DNA of 64,000 nt from Clostridiales bacterium (GCA_017509245.1 JAFWQC010000019.1:108495-172494), one strand, 5' to 3'; counted from the first letter of the stretch, positions 27,383 through 36,748 are shown. The notes: generated by a model not told the origin, from the sequence alone. Numbers and translations are program-made.

Positions 27383-29203
27383 CTAGTGGGGGATATCATT
27401 CCATATCTTATCAACAGACTCGTTAAAATGCTTACAGGAATCTTCGAAAATTTCTTGTGTTGGCTTCATATCATACCCGAGGACACTGTATTCCCAACAT
27501 TCAGCATAGAACTCAGATGCCGGACTAGAATTAAGGCTTCTATAATGGTCAACGCCATTATCCATAGTATAATCACCATACCAGTATTTATAATCACTAA
27601 GTCCATCGCTTAATGCCTCTTTGCTGTTGATAATAGTCGTATCTTGAGGTAAAGTATTTCTCCCACTGGCACCATGCGCGCTACCCACACCGCCAATTTT
27701 ATGATTTGTCAATCCCCCAACTATATCTTCACGAATACCATATGTGTCCTGACCGATTTGGTTACTACCTGATGCGGTCTTAGCATTATAGTACATTGTT
27801 TTATTAGGATTAGATACTACTCCAAATTTAGATTTAGAATCAAAGGCTTTTCCCGGATTCCCCACATATTCGTACTCCTTGTATCCGTAGTGATCTCTCA
27901 ACTTATAGTAAGCAATTTTCTGTGATACAGTCCACTCGTTGGGAAGTCCATATCCCCAAGGAAGATCCTTTACATTGGCATTATTACTGTTGAAGAAGTA
28001 ATTCACAACCTCTATCTCTTGATCTCCCGGCAAGTCTATGCCCAATTCTTCTAGGGATTTTTGCATATGTTTTTTTAGATCAGAAACCAATATATCATTT
28101 GTTCCGTTTGAAGAGGCATATGATTCCCCGTTAGGTCCATCAGGAACCGATAAATCATCTATACCATGACCAAACTCGTGAAAAAATGAGCAGAAGTTAG
28201 CCGTATAGCCTCTGTCTAACGCAATATAAAGAGTGCGCTTGCCGTTTACTATATTTTTATTGTAATTACTTACTTCACCTGGACCTGTTAATTCAACTCT
28301 AAATTGATCCATGTAATAAAACATGATATCCCTGTATTTTTCGTCCGCTGTATAAAGTGCATACTTAATTCGTAGAATGTTGAGATCGATTTTTGGATCT
28401 TTTCCGCTGACATCAGCGAATAGATCAGTGGTTTTTGTTTTTGCTTCAGGATCAAGGATCTCGTAAACATCAACAACATTTTGAAGTGTTTGTGGGTCTA
28501 GAGAATTTACACCATCAATATTTCTATTATCCACATAGTAATCATATATGGTTTTTAATCTTTCCATATCTACTGAAGAAATCTTATCAGAATCAAGGGA
28601 TTTCATCTTGTCGATATAGACGCTGAATACTGCATCCGCAAGTTTCTTAGCATTACCTGGGATCTTAAGGCCGTTCTTTTGCAGATTGTTGATATAGTCA
28701 ACAAAAGCTACCGCTTCATCATAGCTTATTTCACCATCTTTAAATTGGATGGAGAACAGTTTATCCCAAATATCAGCTTTTAATCCTGCGCATTTTTCTT
28801 CGTTTAGCCCTGCATCTTTTAAGGCATCCGGAGTTACTTTAGTTCCGGAGTATTCTCCAATGCTGTTAACTGAAGCATTCATTCTGACAATAGCGCTATT
28901 TGTTTCTTCAAGAAGCTCTCGTATTTTCTTTGCTGATTCCAGGACTGTGTCAGCAGTATCATCTACGCCATCATAGAACGTTGAGAGCACTGTGACGAGA
29001 TTATTTAATTTTTCTCTGATCGAATCAACATGAGAATATGCAGTTCCACCGGCATTTACACATTCAGTCTTTAGTCTGGCATTTTTAGAGGAGATATCAA
29101 CATTGCGGATGATTTGGGCGTAATCAGAACCGTCCACAGAGTCGTGAACTTTATTAAGTGAATCCGTGATACTTAACTTAAAGTCTTCGCCGTAATACCG
29201 CAT
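27383..29203 (-). CDS. Lethal-factor-like metallopeptidase effector 1 with MRYYG N-domain
   Basis: 606 residues. Residues 1-130 are a helical domain opening MRYYGEDF, shared with four other proteins here and placed right after small helical partners at two loci, so it is taken as the type VII secretion targeting domain. Residues 330-606 contain FFHEFGHGIDDLS (near 340), the HExxH zinc site, and ASEFYAECWEYSVLGYD (near 560), whose Glu would be the third ligand. Both motifs resemble anthrax lethal factor (HEFGHAVDD and EAEFFAEAF), family M34, but the gap between them is much longer, with segments GLPNEWTVSQKIAYY and YGIREDIVGGLTN. No signal peptide. ATG 29203 was chosen by alignment with the paralogues and a GGGAG ribosome binding site. 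Confidence 0.8.
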   Translation of the reverse strand: MRYYGEDFKLSITDSLNKVHDSVDGSDYAQIIRNVDISSKNARLKTECVNAGGTAYSHVDSIREKLNNLVTVLSTFYDGVDDTADTVLESAKKIRELLEETNSAIVRMNASVNSIGEYSGTKVTPDALKDAGLNEEKCAGLKADIWDKLFSIQFKDGEISYDEAVAFVDYINNLQKNGLKIPGNAKKLADAVFSVYIDKMKSLDSDKISSVDMERLKTIYDYYVDNRNIDGVNSLDPQTLQNVVDVYEILDPEAKTKTTDLFADVSGKDPKIDLNILRIKYALYTADEKYRDIMFYYMDQFRVELTGPGEVSNYNKNIVNGKRTLYIALDRGYTANFCSFFHEFGHGIDDLSVPDGPNGESYASSNGTNDILVSDLKKHMQKSLEELGIDLPGDQEIEVVNYFFNSNNANVKDLPWGYGLPNEWTVSQKIAYYKLRDHYGYKEYEYVGNPGKAFDSKSKFGVVSNPNKTMYYNAKTASGSNQIGQDTYGIREDIVGGLTNHKIGGVGSAHGASGRNTLPQDTTIINSKEALSDGLSDYKYWYGDYTMDNGVDHYRSLNSSPASEFYAECWEYSVLGYDMKPTQEIFEDSCKHFNESVDKIWNDIPH

Positions 29204-29524
29204 ATTCTCCCAACCCCTCATAAAACAATATGTCGCTAATAAACCATTGGCGACTTATGTTATGCTTTGTTTTAGAAAGTGAACTGTAGTGGAAAAAAGA
29301 TTTAATTGCAGCCACTTCCCATTTAATCCCTATTAATCAACCAAATAAATTTTATCATGTTTTTACCTGATGATTAAGATGAAGCAACGGGGAAAGCGAT
29401 ACATTTTTGCGGCAATATTTATATTCTAGTACAATGAAGACATTATACTCATGCTGTGAAATACATCCTTTTTTTCTGTTGTAAATGGTTTTCGCGTTTG
29501 CCGAGTATAGTATGGAGGATAATA
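29204..29524. other. Divergent promoter region, copy 1
   Basis: 321 bases between effector 1 (-) and lipoprotein B (+). The sequence is nearly the same as 31932-32254, including the short inverted repeat GTCGC...GCGAC beside AAACCATTG, the block AGTGAACTGTAGTG, and CAACCAAATAAATTTTATCATG. The conservation of a whole intergenic region indicates a recent duplication of the module. No gene is seen in it. Confidence 0.75.
29407..29435 (+). promoter_or_regulatory. Promoter for lipoprotein B
   Basis: TTGCGG (29407-29412), 17-bp spacer, TACAAT (29430-29435), 90 bp before the ATG. The same hexamers and spacing recur at 32138-32166. Confidence 0.6.
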
Positions 29525-30085
29525 ATGAGGAAAGGAATCGTGCTAATTATATTAGCAGCAATGCTTCTTGCATCATGCAGGATGCCCGTCGAGTCGCAAA
29601 CAGAGACATCATTTGACATATACAGTGCAAATACTGACAGTTATATTTTTGACTATTGGCGCATATATAAATCTAGAATACCAGAAAAACCTGATTTGAT
29701 TTTTCTAGTTGTAGACTATGGAGATTCAGCTTCAAAGCAGATACATCTTCTGGATTTTCTGGTTTGCGATTCTAACGAGACTTCGAAAACAGTATACGAA
29801 TACTACCGTGAGTACTATAGTGACTGTATATTGGAAGAAAGCGCGAAATGGTTTATTGCACATCCTTGGTCAATGTACGACATAGATTACACATGCATGT
29901 ACTATTTGGAAGATAATGTTGTGATCAATGGAAATATTGAAGAATGGAGCACTTGGAGTGAATCCGGGGATGAACCAGAACCTCCTGGAAAGTTTTTAAG
30001 AGGAGACGATTTCAAAGAATATATTATTGATAATGCGCCAAGATTAAAGCAGTTCGCGATGGACCTGGCAACAGACAATACATGA
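29525..30085 (+). CDS. Small lipoprotein B (candidate immunity or partner protein)
   Basis: 186 residues. Signal MRKGIVLIILAAMLLASC with lipobox LASC is identical to lipoprotein A. The mature domain is close to A over most of its length; the stretch after the lipobox (SANTDSYIFDYWRIYKSRIP) and the segment before SASKQIHLLDFLVCD differ. Family motifs SAKWFIAHP, CMYYLEDNVVI, WSTWSE and YIIDNAPRLKQF are present. The stop is 4 bases from the stop of convergent effector 2. The ribosome binding site GGAGG and the promoter at 29407 are clear. As with A, an immunity role is inferred from recurrent pairing only. Confidence 0.8.
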   Translation: MRKGIVLIILAAMLLASCRMPVESQTETSFDIYSANTDSYIFDYWRIYKSRIPEKPDLIFLVVDYGDSASKQIHLLDFLVCDSNETSKTVYEYYREYYSDCILEESAKWFIAHPWSMYDIDYTCMYYLEDNVVINGNIEEWSTWSESGDEPEPPGKFLRGDDFKEYIIDNAPRLKQFAMDLATDNT

Positions 30086-30089
30086 GGTC

Positions 30090-31931
30090 TTATTTTGGCT
30101 TAGATTTTTCAAAGATCTCATCTCTTATTTTTTCGTATTCTTTTCTAGCGGAACCGAAAACCTCTGTGGCTGTTTCAGTACTATATCCCAAAACACCAGA
30201 TTCCCAGTTTTCTGCAAAGTATTCCAAACAAACAGACCTTGTGCGAGATCCTTTAGAATCAAACCAGGAATTTGATCTTTTGATATGATTATGAGCATCT
30301 GCTTCACTAAATTCTCTATTCGGATCCGGTTTTTCAATGGGGCTTGCATTATGACCCTTTGCAACTCCTCCGATCTGATTGTTGGTTAAGCCGCCTATAA
30401 TATCATCGCGTATCCCATAATGAAGATTATCCTTTGGTTTTTTTGCCTGATCATATAAATAACACCCGGTTCTTTCAGGCTTATTAAACGGATCAACACC
30501 ATATGAATAACCTAAATGCGCAGACTCTCCGTTTTTCATTTCTTCTACTAGAGTTTTATTGTCTTTGTCATAGATAAAATTTTTATAACCGTAATACTCG
30601 CGCAACCGGTAAAATGCCATAACCTGCGACGTGGTCCAATCGTTGGGATATGGGAATTGTTTTCCGTTAGTGTCAACAATATTAATGTTTTCCGGAGAAA
30701 GGAAAAAATCAATAAGATCTTCGCGCCTCTCATCCGGCAGATTTATTTTCAATACTTCAATCATTGTCTTTCTCATGTGATTCCTGAGATCGGAAACCAA
30801 ATTGTCTTTAAATTTTTCCGATGAATAAACCACTGTACCATTAGCCGCATCAGGTGCAGACAGATCATCTATGGCGTGACCAAATTCGTGGAAGAAAGAG
30901 CAATAGTTGTTATTATCCACATCAGGTCGGAACAAGTTAAGATACAGAACGCTTCTTTTTTTACCGTCAGAGCAGGTGATTTTTTCAGGTCCATATTTAC
31001 ACGTATCTTTGGTAGGAATTTTAACTATTAATTGCGGCATATAATAGAACATGGCATTTCTGTATTCTTCTTCTGCTGTATAAAGCGCATATTTGATGCG
31101 AAGAATATTAAGATCTACAAGTGCACCTTTTCCGCTGGCATCAGCAAATAGATCAGCGGTTTTTGTCTTTGCATCAGGGTCAAGAATCTCATAGACATCA
31201 ACGCAGTTTTGAAGAGTCTTTTTATTTAGTCCTTTAAAGTGTTCAACATCACGAGTAGATACAAAATAATTATATAAGCCTTCTAATCTCTTCATATCCA
31301 CCGCAGGTATCTTATCCGGATCAAGCGATTTCATCTTTTCAATATAGACGCCGAATACAGCATCCATGTGTTTTTGCAACTGCTTAGGAATATCAAGGTC
31401 GTTTTTCTGCAGATTGTTGATATAGTCAACAAATGCTACTGTTGCATCATAACTTATTTTTCCGTCTGCTGACTGTATAGTGAATAATCTATCCCAGATA
31501 GTAGCCTTAAACTTATCGCATTTTTCTATGTCTAAACCAGCATCAATTAAAGTACCTGGGGTTACTTTAGTTCCTGTATATTTACCTATGCTGTTAACCG
31601 CAGCATTCATTCTGACAAGTGCAGCGTTAGTTTCGTTAAGAAGTTCTCGTATTTCTTTTGCTGCTTTCAATACATCATCCGATGTCGCATCTGCATTGAG
31701 ATAGAATGTATTCAATACATCAATAAGGTTTTCCAGTTTTCCTCTAATCGAACCAACATGAGAGGATGCAGTTCCAGCTGCGTTAACACATTGGGTTTTG
31801 AGTCCGGCATTTTTAGAAGACACATCAACACGGCGGACATTTGAAGCGTAATCCGGATCCTTTATAGAGTCGTGAACATCCTTTATAGATTTAGAGATAA
31901 AATCTTTATATTCTTCGCCGTAGTACCGCAT
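30090..31931 (-). CDS. Lethal-factor-like metallopeptidase effector 2 with MRYYG N-domain
   Basis: 613 residues. The MRYYGEEYKDFI helical N-domain matches the other effectors. Metallopeptidase motifs: FFHEFGHAIDDLSAPD near residue 345 and CLEYFAENWESGVLGYS near 580. Conserved spacer motifs include PNDWTTSQVMAFYRLREYYG and YGIRDDIIGGLTNNQIGG. It is more diverged from effectors 1 and 4 than these are from each other, especially between 350 and 560, which is what diversifying effectors would show. No partner-protein genes sit directly upstream; the 5' flank is the duplicated divergent promoter region. ATG 31931 was chosen to match the common MRYYG start rather than the MGE extension. Confidence 0.8.
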   Translation of the reverse strand: MRYYGEEYKDFISKSIKDVHDSIKDPDYASNVRRVDVSSKNAGLKTQCVNAAGTASSHVGSIRGKLENLIDVLNTFYLNADATSDDVLKAAKEIRELLNETNAALVRMNAAVNSIGKYTGTKVTPGTLIDAGLDIEKCDKFKATIWDRLFTIQSADGKISYDATVAFVDYINNLQKNDLDIPKQLQKHMDAVFGVYIEKMKSLDPDKIPAVDMKRLEGLYNYFVSTRDVEHFKGLNKKTLQNCVDVYEILDPDAKTKTADLFADASGKGALVDLNILRIKYALYTAEEEYRNAMFYYMPQLIVKIPTKDTCKYGPEKITCSDGKKRSVLYLNLFRPDVDNNNYCSFFHEFGHAIDDLSAPDAANGTVVYSSEKFKDNLVSDLRNHMRKTMIEVLKINLPDERREDLIDFFLSPENINIVDTNGKQFPYPNDWTTSQVMAFYRLREYYGYKNFIYDKDNKTLVEEMKNGESAHLGYSYGVDPFNKPERTGCYLYDQAKKPKDNLHYGIRDDIIGGLTNNQIGGVAKGHNASPIEKPDPNREFSEADAHNHIKRSNSWFDSKGSRTRSVCLEYFAENWESGVLGYSTETATEVFGSARKEYEKIRDEIFEKSKPK

Positions 31932-32254
31932 TTCTCCCAATCCCTCATAAAACTATCCGTCGCAAATAAACCATTGGCGACTTATGATATGCTTTGTTTT
32001 TAGAAAGTGAACTGTAGTGAAAAACAATGGATTTAATAGCAGTCACTTCCCATTTGATCCCTATTAATCAACCAAATAAATTTTATCATGTTTTTACCAG
32101 ATGATTAAGATGAAGCAATGGGGAGAACAAAACATTTTTGCGGCAATATTTATAATCTAGTACAATGAAGACATTATACTCATGTTTTGAAATGCATTTG
32201 TTTTTGTAGTGAATCAGTTTTCGCGTTTGTCTGAGTATAGTATGGAGGATAATA
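31932..32254. other. Divergent promoter region, copy 2
   Basis: 323 bases, a near-copy of 29204-29524, between effector 2 (-) and truncated lipoprotein C (+). No gene seen. Confidence 0.75.
32138..32166 (+). promoter_or_regulatory. Promoter for lipoprotein C
   Basis: TTGCGG (32138-32143), 17-bp spacer, TACAAT (32161-32166); copy of the promoter at 29407. Confidence 0.6.
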
Positions 32255-32773
32255 ATGAGGAAAGGAATCGTGCTAATTATATTAGCAACAATGCTTCTTG
32301 CATCATGCAGAATGCCTGTCGAGTCACAAACTGAGACAACATTTGACATATACAGTGCGAATACTGACAGTTATATTTTTGACTATTGGCGCATATATAA
32401 ATCCAGAATACCAGAAAAACCTGATCTGATTTTTCTTATTGTAGAGTATGGTGATTTAGCTTTAAAGCAGATACATCTTCTGGATTTTCTGGTGTGTGAT
32501 TCTAAAGAGACTTCAAAAACAGTATATGATTACTACCGTGAGTACTATAGTGACTGTATATTGGAAGAAAGTGAAAAATGGTTCACCGCGCATCCTACAC
32601 CCAAGTATGACATAGAATACACATGCATGTACTATTTGGAAGATAATGTTGTGATCCACGGGAATATTAAAGAATGGAGCACATGGAGTGACGCGGAGAC
32701 TGAACCTCCTGGAAAGTTTTTAAGAGGAGACGATTTCAAAGAATATATTATTGATAATGCGCCGAGATTATAG
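32255..32773 (+). pseudogene. Small lipoprotein C, truncated by a nonsense codon
   Basis: 172 codons. The signal peptide is as in A and B apart from one residue (ILATMLLASC). All family motifs up to IIDNAPRL are present, then TAG at 32771-32773 replaces the AAG (Lys) codon of A and B. The same frame continues after the stop with QFAMDLATTQPTEED and ends at TAA 32819-32821, so a single A-to-T change removed the last 16 residues. The lost end (KQFAMDLV) is conserved in the other family members, so the protein may be damaged. Its original convergent partner also appears lost (remnant at 32832). Confidence 0.75.
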
Positions 32774-32831
32774 CAGTTCGCGATGGACCTGGCAACAACG
32801 CAACCTACGGAAGAAGATTAATTTCTCTTTC

Positions 32832-32936
32832 TTAGTGAGGGATATCATTCCAGATCTGATTTATGTAATCCTTAAGCAGATCAAATGAGTCACCCAATAG
32901 ACTCATTAATGCGGCATTTCGAAGTGAAACTGTTAT
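32832..32936 (-). pseudogene. Remnant of an effector 3' end
   Basis: On the minus strand 34 codons end in DSFDLLKDYINQIWNDIPH-stop. Effectors 1 and 4 end in the same IWNDIPH, with DS at the same distance upstream. There is an in-frame stop at 32937-32939, and the rest of an effector gene is missing. This is what remains of the convergent partner of lipoprotein C after a deletion or replacement. Confidence 0.65.
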
Positions 32937-32984
32937 CTAGCATTTGGGAAAATCATCATAAATTGGAACAATTAAATATATCAT

Positions 32985-34829
32985 TTAACCCAAGATTGCT
33001 TCAAACATTGCTTCTTTCGCTTTATCGTATTCTTGGCATGCTGATGGAAATGTATTATATGTAATTTCCTTGTCAAATCCGAACACATCATATTCCCAGT
33101 TCTCAGCAAAAAACTCATGTGCAACGCTTGACGTTAATGAATAGTCTTTATCTGTATTATAAAAGTAATCATATAGTTCTAATTGATTGTGAAGATTACT
33201 ATAACTTAATAATTCTGCTGCATCATTCAAAATATCATCGTAATTAGCATAATGTCCATAGCATGTACATCCAATTTGGTTGTTGGTTAGGCCACCAATA
33301 GAATCGGATATTATACGATAATCAATATACCAAGGTATTTCACTCTCGGAAGTAGCTTTGTTTTCTGCTTGGTCAATATAATAAGCAGCCGCGGTACATA
33401 CACTAGTATCCTCAGTAGACTCCTCTTCTGTGCCATAAAGAAACCCATTCGTATAACCATTAACTGTGTATATTTTATATGCTTTATTATCATCGGATGC
33501 ATATTCCGAAGGGTTATACACATATTCCTTATAGCCATAATAGTCTTTTAATTGATAATATGCCATGGCTTGACTTGTAGTCCAATTTGAAGGGTAAGGC
33601 CAATCATATCCATCAGAATTAATAACATTGGAGTTTTCACAAGTGAAAAAATAATCAATTACTTCTTGCTCTTGATCTGCCGGAAGACTAATACCCATTT
33701 CAGCAAGAGCATTGTGCATATGATTTGTTAAGTCTTGAACCATATCATTCATAAACATATTTGATGAGAAAAAGAAGAAAAAATCAAGTATATGACCAAA
33801 CTCATGGAAGAAAGAACAGCATAAGGCAGCATTGCCATCACGGAGATCAAGATTTATAACAGGGGGAAATATATAATTACTACAAGCAGTTGCTCCTGGT
33901 TCTAAAATGTTTAATTTTGTTAAAGGCATAAAGTACAGCATCAAATCCCGTTCTTCGGGATCAGCAGTATATAGAGTGTATTTTATGCATTGAACATTCG
34001 AACTAATTACATCGTCAGACATGGCATATGCATCTTTGAAAAACACATTAGTTACTTTCTTTGCATCAGGATTAATCAACTCATAAACGTCAATGCAGTT
34101 TTTTAATGTCTGTTCACTTAATTCAGTAACATTATTATTGGGTCCTAAATGATATATGCAATAGTAATTGTAAATAGCCTCCAATCTTTCCTTATCTTTT
34201 GTAAGAATCATATTCGGATTAAATGATTGCATCATGCCAATATAGACACCGAATAATTCATCAAGATGTTTCTTAGCGATATCCGGGATAGGCAGGCCGT
34301 TTTTTTGCAGAGCGCTAATATAGTCAACAAAAGCTGCTGCTTCACTATAGCTCACTTTGTCGTTTGCCAACCGTATGGAGATTATTTTATCCCAGAAATC
34401 ATCTTTTAATTTTATGCATTTTTCCTCGTCTAAACCTGCATCAATTAAGATTTCCGGAGTTACTTTAGTTCCGGTGTATTCACCTATGCCGTTAATTGCG
34501 GAATTCATTCTGACAAGAGCGGTATTTGTCTCTTCCAAAAGTTCAGCTATCTTTTCTGCTGATTTTAAAACCGCATCAGAAGTTTCATCTACACCATCAT
34601 AGAACGGGCGAAGTATTGTTACGAGTTTATTTAATTTCTCCCTGACCAAATCAACTTGAGCGTATGCATTACTTCCTGCTTGTACACACTCAATCTTTAA
34701 GGTTCCATTATTGGTAGAGACGTCGGTATTACGTATGATTTGGGCGTAATCAGAACCAGCCACAGCATCGCGAACACTATCAAGAGCATTTATGGTATGT
34801 TGCTTATAGTCCTCACCGTAATAACGCAT
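32985..34829 (-). CDS. Lethal-factor-like metallopeptidase effector 3 with MRYYG N-domain
   Basis: 614 residues. Starts MRYYGEDYKQHTINAL like the paralogues. The zinc motif FFHEFGHILDFFFFFSS is near residue 339, with an unusual run of five Phe in place of the acidic DDLS segment, and the downstream glutamate motif is VAHEFFAENWEYDVFGFD. Other landmarks: YPSNWTTSQAMAYYQLKDYYG and ISDSIGGLTNNQIGC. The most diverged of the four, and it lacks an adjacent intact lipoprotein. The loss of the aspartates after HEFGH could affect the active-site helix. It reads in the same direction as effector 4, 62 bp downstream of it, so it may be read from the EssC operon. Confidence 0.78.
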   Translation of the reverse strand: MRYYGEDYKQHTINALDSVRDAVAGSDYAQIIRNTDVSTNNGTLKIECVQAGSNAYAQVDLVREKLNKLVTILRPFYDGVDETSDAVLKSAEKIAELLEETNTALVRMNSAINGIGEYTGTKVTPEILIDAGLDEEKCIKLKDDFWDKIISIRLANDKVSYSEAAAFVDYISALQKNGLPIPDIAKKHLDELFGVYIGMMQSFNPNMILTKDKERLEAIYNYYCIYHLGPNNNVTELSEQTLKNCIDVYELINPDAKKVTNVFFKDAYAMSDDVISSNVQCIKYTLYTADPEERDLMLYFMPLTKLNILEPGATACSNYIFPPVINLDLRDGNAALCCSFFHEFGHILDFFFFFSSNMFMNDMVQDLTNHMHNALAEMGISLPADQEQEVIDYFFTCENSNVINSDGYDWPYPSNWTTSQAMAYYQLKDYYGYKEYVYNPSEYASDDNKAYKIYTVNGYTNGFLYGTEEESTEDTSVCTAAAYYIDQAENKATSESEIPWYIDYRIISDSIGGLTNNQIGCTCYGHYANYDDILNDAAELLSYSNLHNQLELYDYFYNTDKDYSLTSSVAHEFFAENWEYDVFGFDKEITYNTFPSACQEYDKAKEAMFEAILG

Positions 34830-34891
34830 GTTCTTCAAACCCTTTCATTAAGTGATTTCTTGTAGGAAGAATTATATTTAAAACAACATTT

Positions 34892-36721
34892 TTAGTGGGG
34901 GATATCATTCCATATCTTATCTACGGAATCGTTAAATTGATTGCAGGAATTGTCGAAAAACTCGCGTGTTGGTTTCATATCATACCCAAGAACACTGTAT
35001 TCCCAGCATTCAGCGTAAAATTCCGAGGAAGGATTTACGGTAAGATTCCTGTCGCGGTCTGTTTGGTTCTTTTGATTTTGATCAGAATACCAGTAAGTAT
35101 AATCGCTTAGACCATCACTCAATGCCTCTTTGCTATTGATAACAGTCGTATCTTGAGGCAGGGTATTATCTGTGCCGGCACGGTGTCCTGTATCCACGCT
35201 TCCAATCTTATTATTTGTTAGACCACCAACTATATCTTCGCGAATTCCATAAATGTTCTGACCGCTTGGTTTATTGTTACCTGATGCAGCTTGAACATTA
35301 GGATTTGTTGAACCGGTTGGTTTAGAGATTATTCCACGTATCTCTTTAGGGTTAGGATTATAAGCATTTCCTGGAGTTCCCACATATTCATATTCTTTGT
35401 ATCCGTAGTATTCTCTCAGTTTATAGTATGCAATTTTCTGGGCTGTAGTCCACTCGCTGGGGAGGCCATATCCCCAAGGAAGGTCTTTTACATTGGTGTT
35501 TTTATAATTGAAGAAAAACTCTACCACTTCCATCTCTTGATCACCGGGCAAATCTATACCCAACTTATTGAGAGATTCTTGCATGTGTTTCTTTAAGTCA
35601 GATACCAATGATTCATTTAATCCGTCTGAAGAACGGTATGTCTCCCCATTAGGTCCATCTGGAACTGTTACATCATCTAAACCATGGCCGAATTCATGGA
35701 AGAATGAGCAGAAATTGTCAGTATCTACTCTTTCTAATGCAATATAGAGGGTTCGCTTACCATCAACTATGTCCTTACTATAACTACTGCCTTTATCTCC
35801 TTCCGGCAACTTGACTACAAACTGATCCATGTAATAGAACATGATATCTCTATATTTTTCATCTGCTGTATAAAGCGCATACTTAATGCGCGAAATATTG
35901 AGGTCAATGTTTGGATCTTGTCCACTGACTTCAGCGAATAATTCAGCGGTTTTTGTTTTTGCTTCAGGATCAAGGATCTCATAAACGTCAATAACATTTT
36001 GAAGTGTCTGGGGCTTCAACGAATTGACACCGTCAATATTTCTATTATCCACATAGTAATCATATATGGTTTCTAATCTTTCCATATCTGCTGAAGAAAT
36101 TTTATCCGGATCAAGCGATTTCATCTTGTCAATAAAAACGCCGAATGCCGCATCCGCATTTTTCATAGCACTAGCCGGAATATCTATGCCGTTTTTCTTC
36201 AGATTGCTGATATAGTCAACAAAAGCAACCGCTTCATCATAACTAATTTCACCATCTTTAAACTGTACGGAGAATAGTTTATCCCAAATATCAGCTTTTA
36301 AGCCTGCGCAGTCCTCTTCGTTTAGTCCCGCTTCTTTTATGACACCCGGTGTTACTTTAGTACCTGAGTATTGTCCAATGCCATTAACGGCTTCATTCAT
36401 TCTGACAAGAGCGCTATTTGTTTCTTCAAGAAGCTCTCGTATTTTCTTTGCTGATTCTAAAATCGCATCAGCAGTATCATCTACGCCATCATAGAATGTG
36501 GTAAGTACTGTGACGAGATTGTTTAATTTTCCTCTGATCGAATCAACATGAGAATATGCAGTACCACCGGCATTTACACATTCAGTCTTTAGCCCGGCAT
36601 TTTTAGAGGAGATATCAACATTGCGGATGATTTGAGCATAATCAGAACCGTCCACAGAGTTGTGAGCATTAGTAATAGAATCCGTAATGTGTTTTTTATA
36701 GTCTTCGCCGTAATAACGCAT
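34892..36721 (-). CDS. Lethal-factor-like metallopeptidase effector 4, in the EssC operon
   Basis: 609 residues. MRYYGEDYKKHITDSI helical N-domain; FFHEFGHGLDDVTVPD near residue 341; SSEFYAECWEYSVLGYD near 560; ends IWNDIPH like effector 1, which it resembles closely over the whole length. It lies 27 bp after the small helical protein at 36749, which follows another at 37013 and then EssC, all on one strand. This is the arrangement of type VII effectors with their paired small targeting partners, and is the best evidence that the MRYYG proteins are secreted by this system. No neighbouring lipoprotein gene. No signal peptide, as expected for this route. Confidence 0.82.
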   Translation of the reverse strand: MRYYGEDYKKHITDSITNAHNSVDGSDYAQIIRNVDISSKNAGLKTECVNAGGTAYSHVDSIRGKLNNLVTVLTTFYDGVDDTADAILESAKKIRELLEETNSALVRMNEAVNGIGQYSGTKVTPGVIKEAGLNEEDCAGLKADIWDKLFSVQFKDGEISYDEAVAFVDYISNLKKNGIDIPASAMKNADAAFGVFIDKMKSLDPDKISSADMERLETIYDYYVDNRNIDGVNSLKPQTLQNVIDVYEILDPEAKTKTAELFAEVSGQDPNIDLNISRIKYALYTADEKYRDIMFYYMDQFVVKLPEGDKGSSYSKDIVDGKRTLYIALERVDTDNFCSFFHEFGHGLDDVTVPDGPNGETYRSSDGLNESLVSDLKKHMQESLNKLGIDLPGDQEMEVVEFFFNYKNTNVKDLPWGYGLPSEWTTAQKIAYYKLREYYGYKEYEYVGTPGNAYNPNPKEIRGIISKPTGSTNPNVQAASGNNKPSGQNIYGIREDIVGGLTNNKIGSVDTGHRAGTDNTLPQDTTVINSKEALSDGLSDYTYWYSDQNQKNQTDRDRNLTVNPSSEFYAECWEYSVLGYDMKPTREFFDNSCNQFNDSVDKIWNDIPH

Positions 36722-36748
36722 TTTTTAGTCATCCCCTAAAGCTGACAT

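Noticed and set aside
27383..36721. Canonical LXG toxins
   Set aside because: No clear LXG motif in the N-domain; only the helical character and the small partner genes agree.
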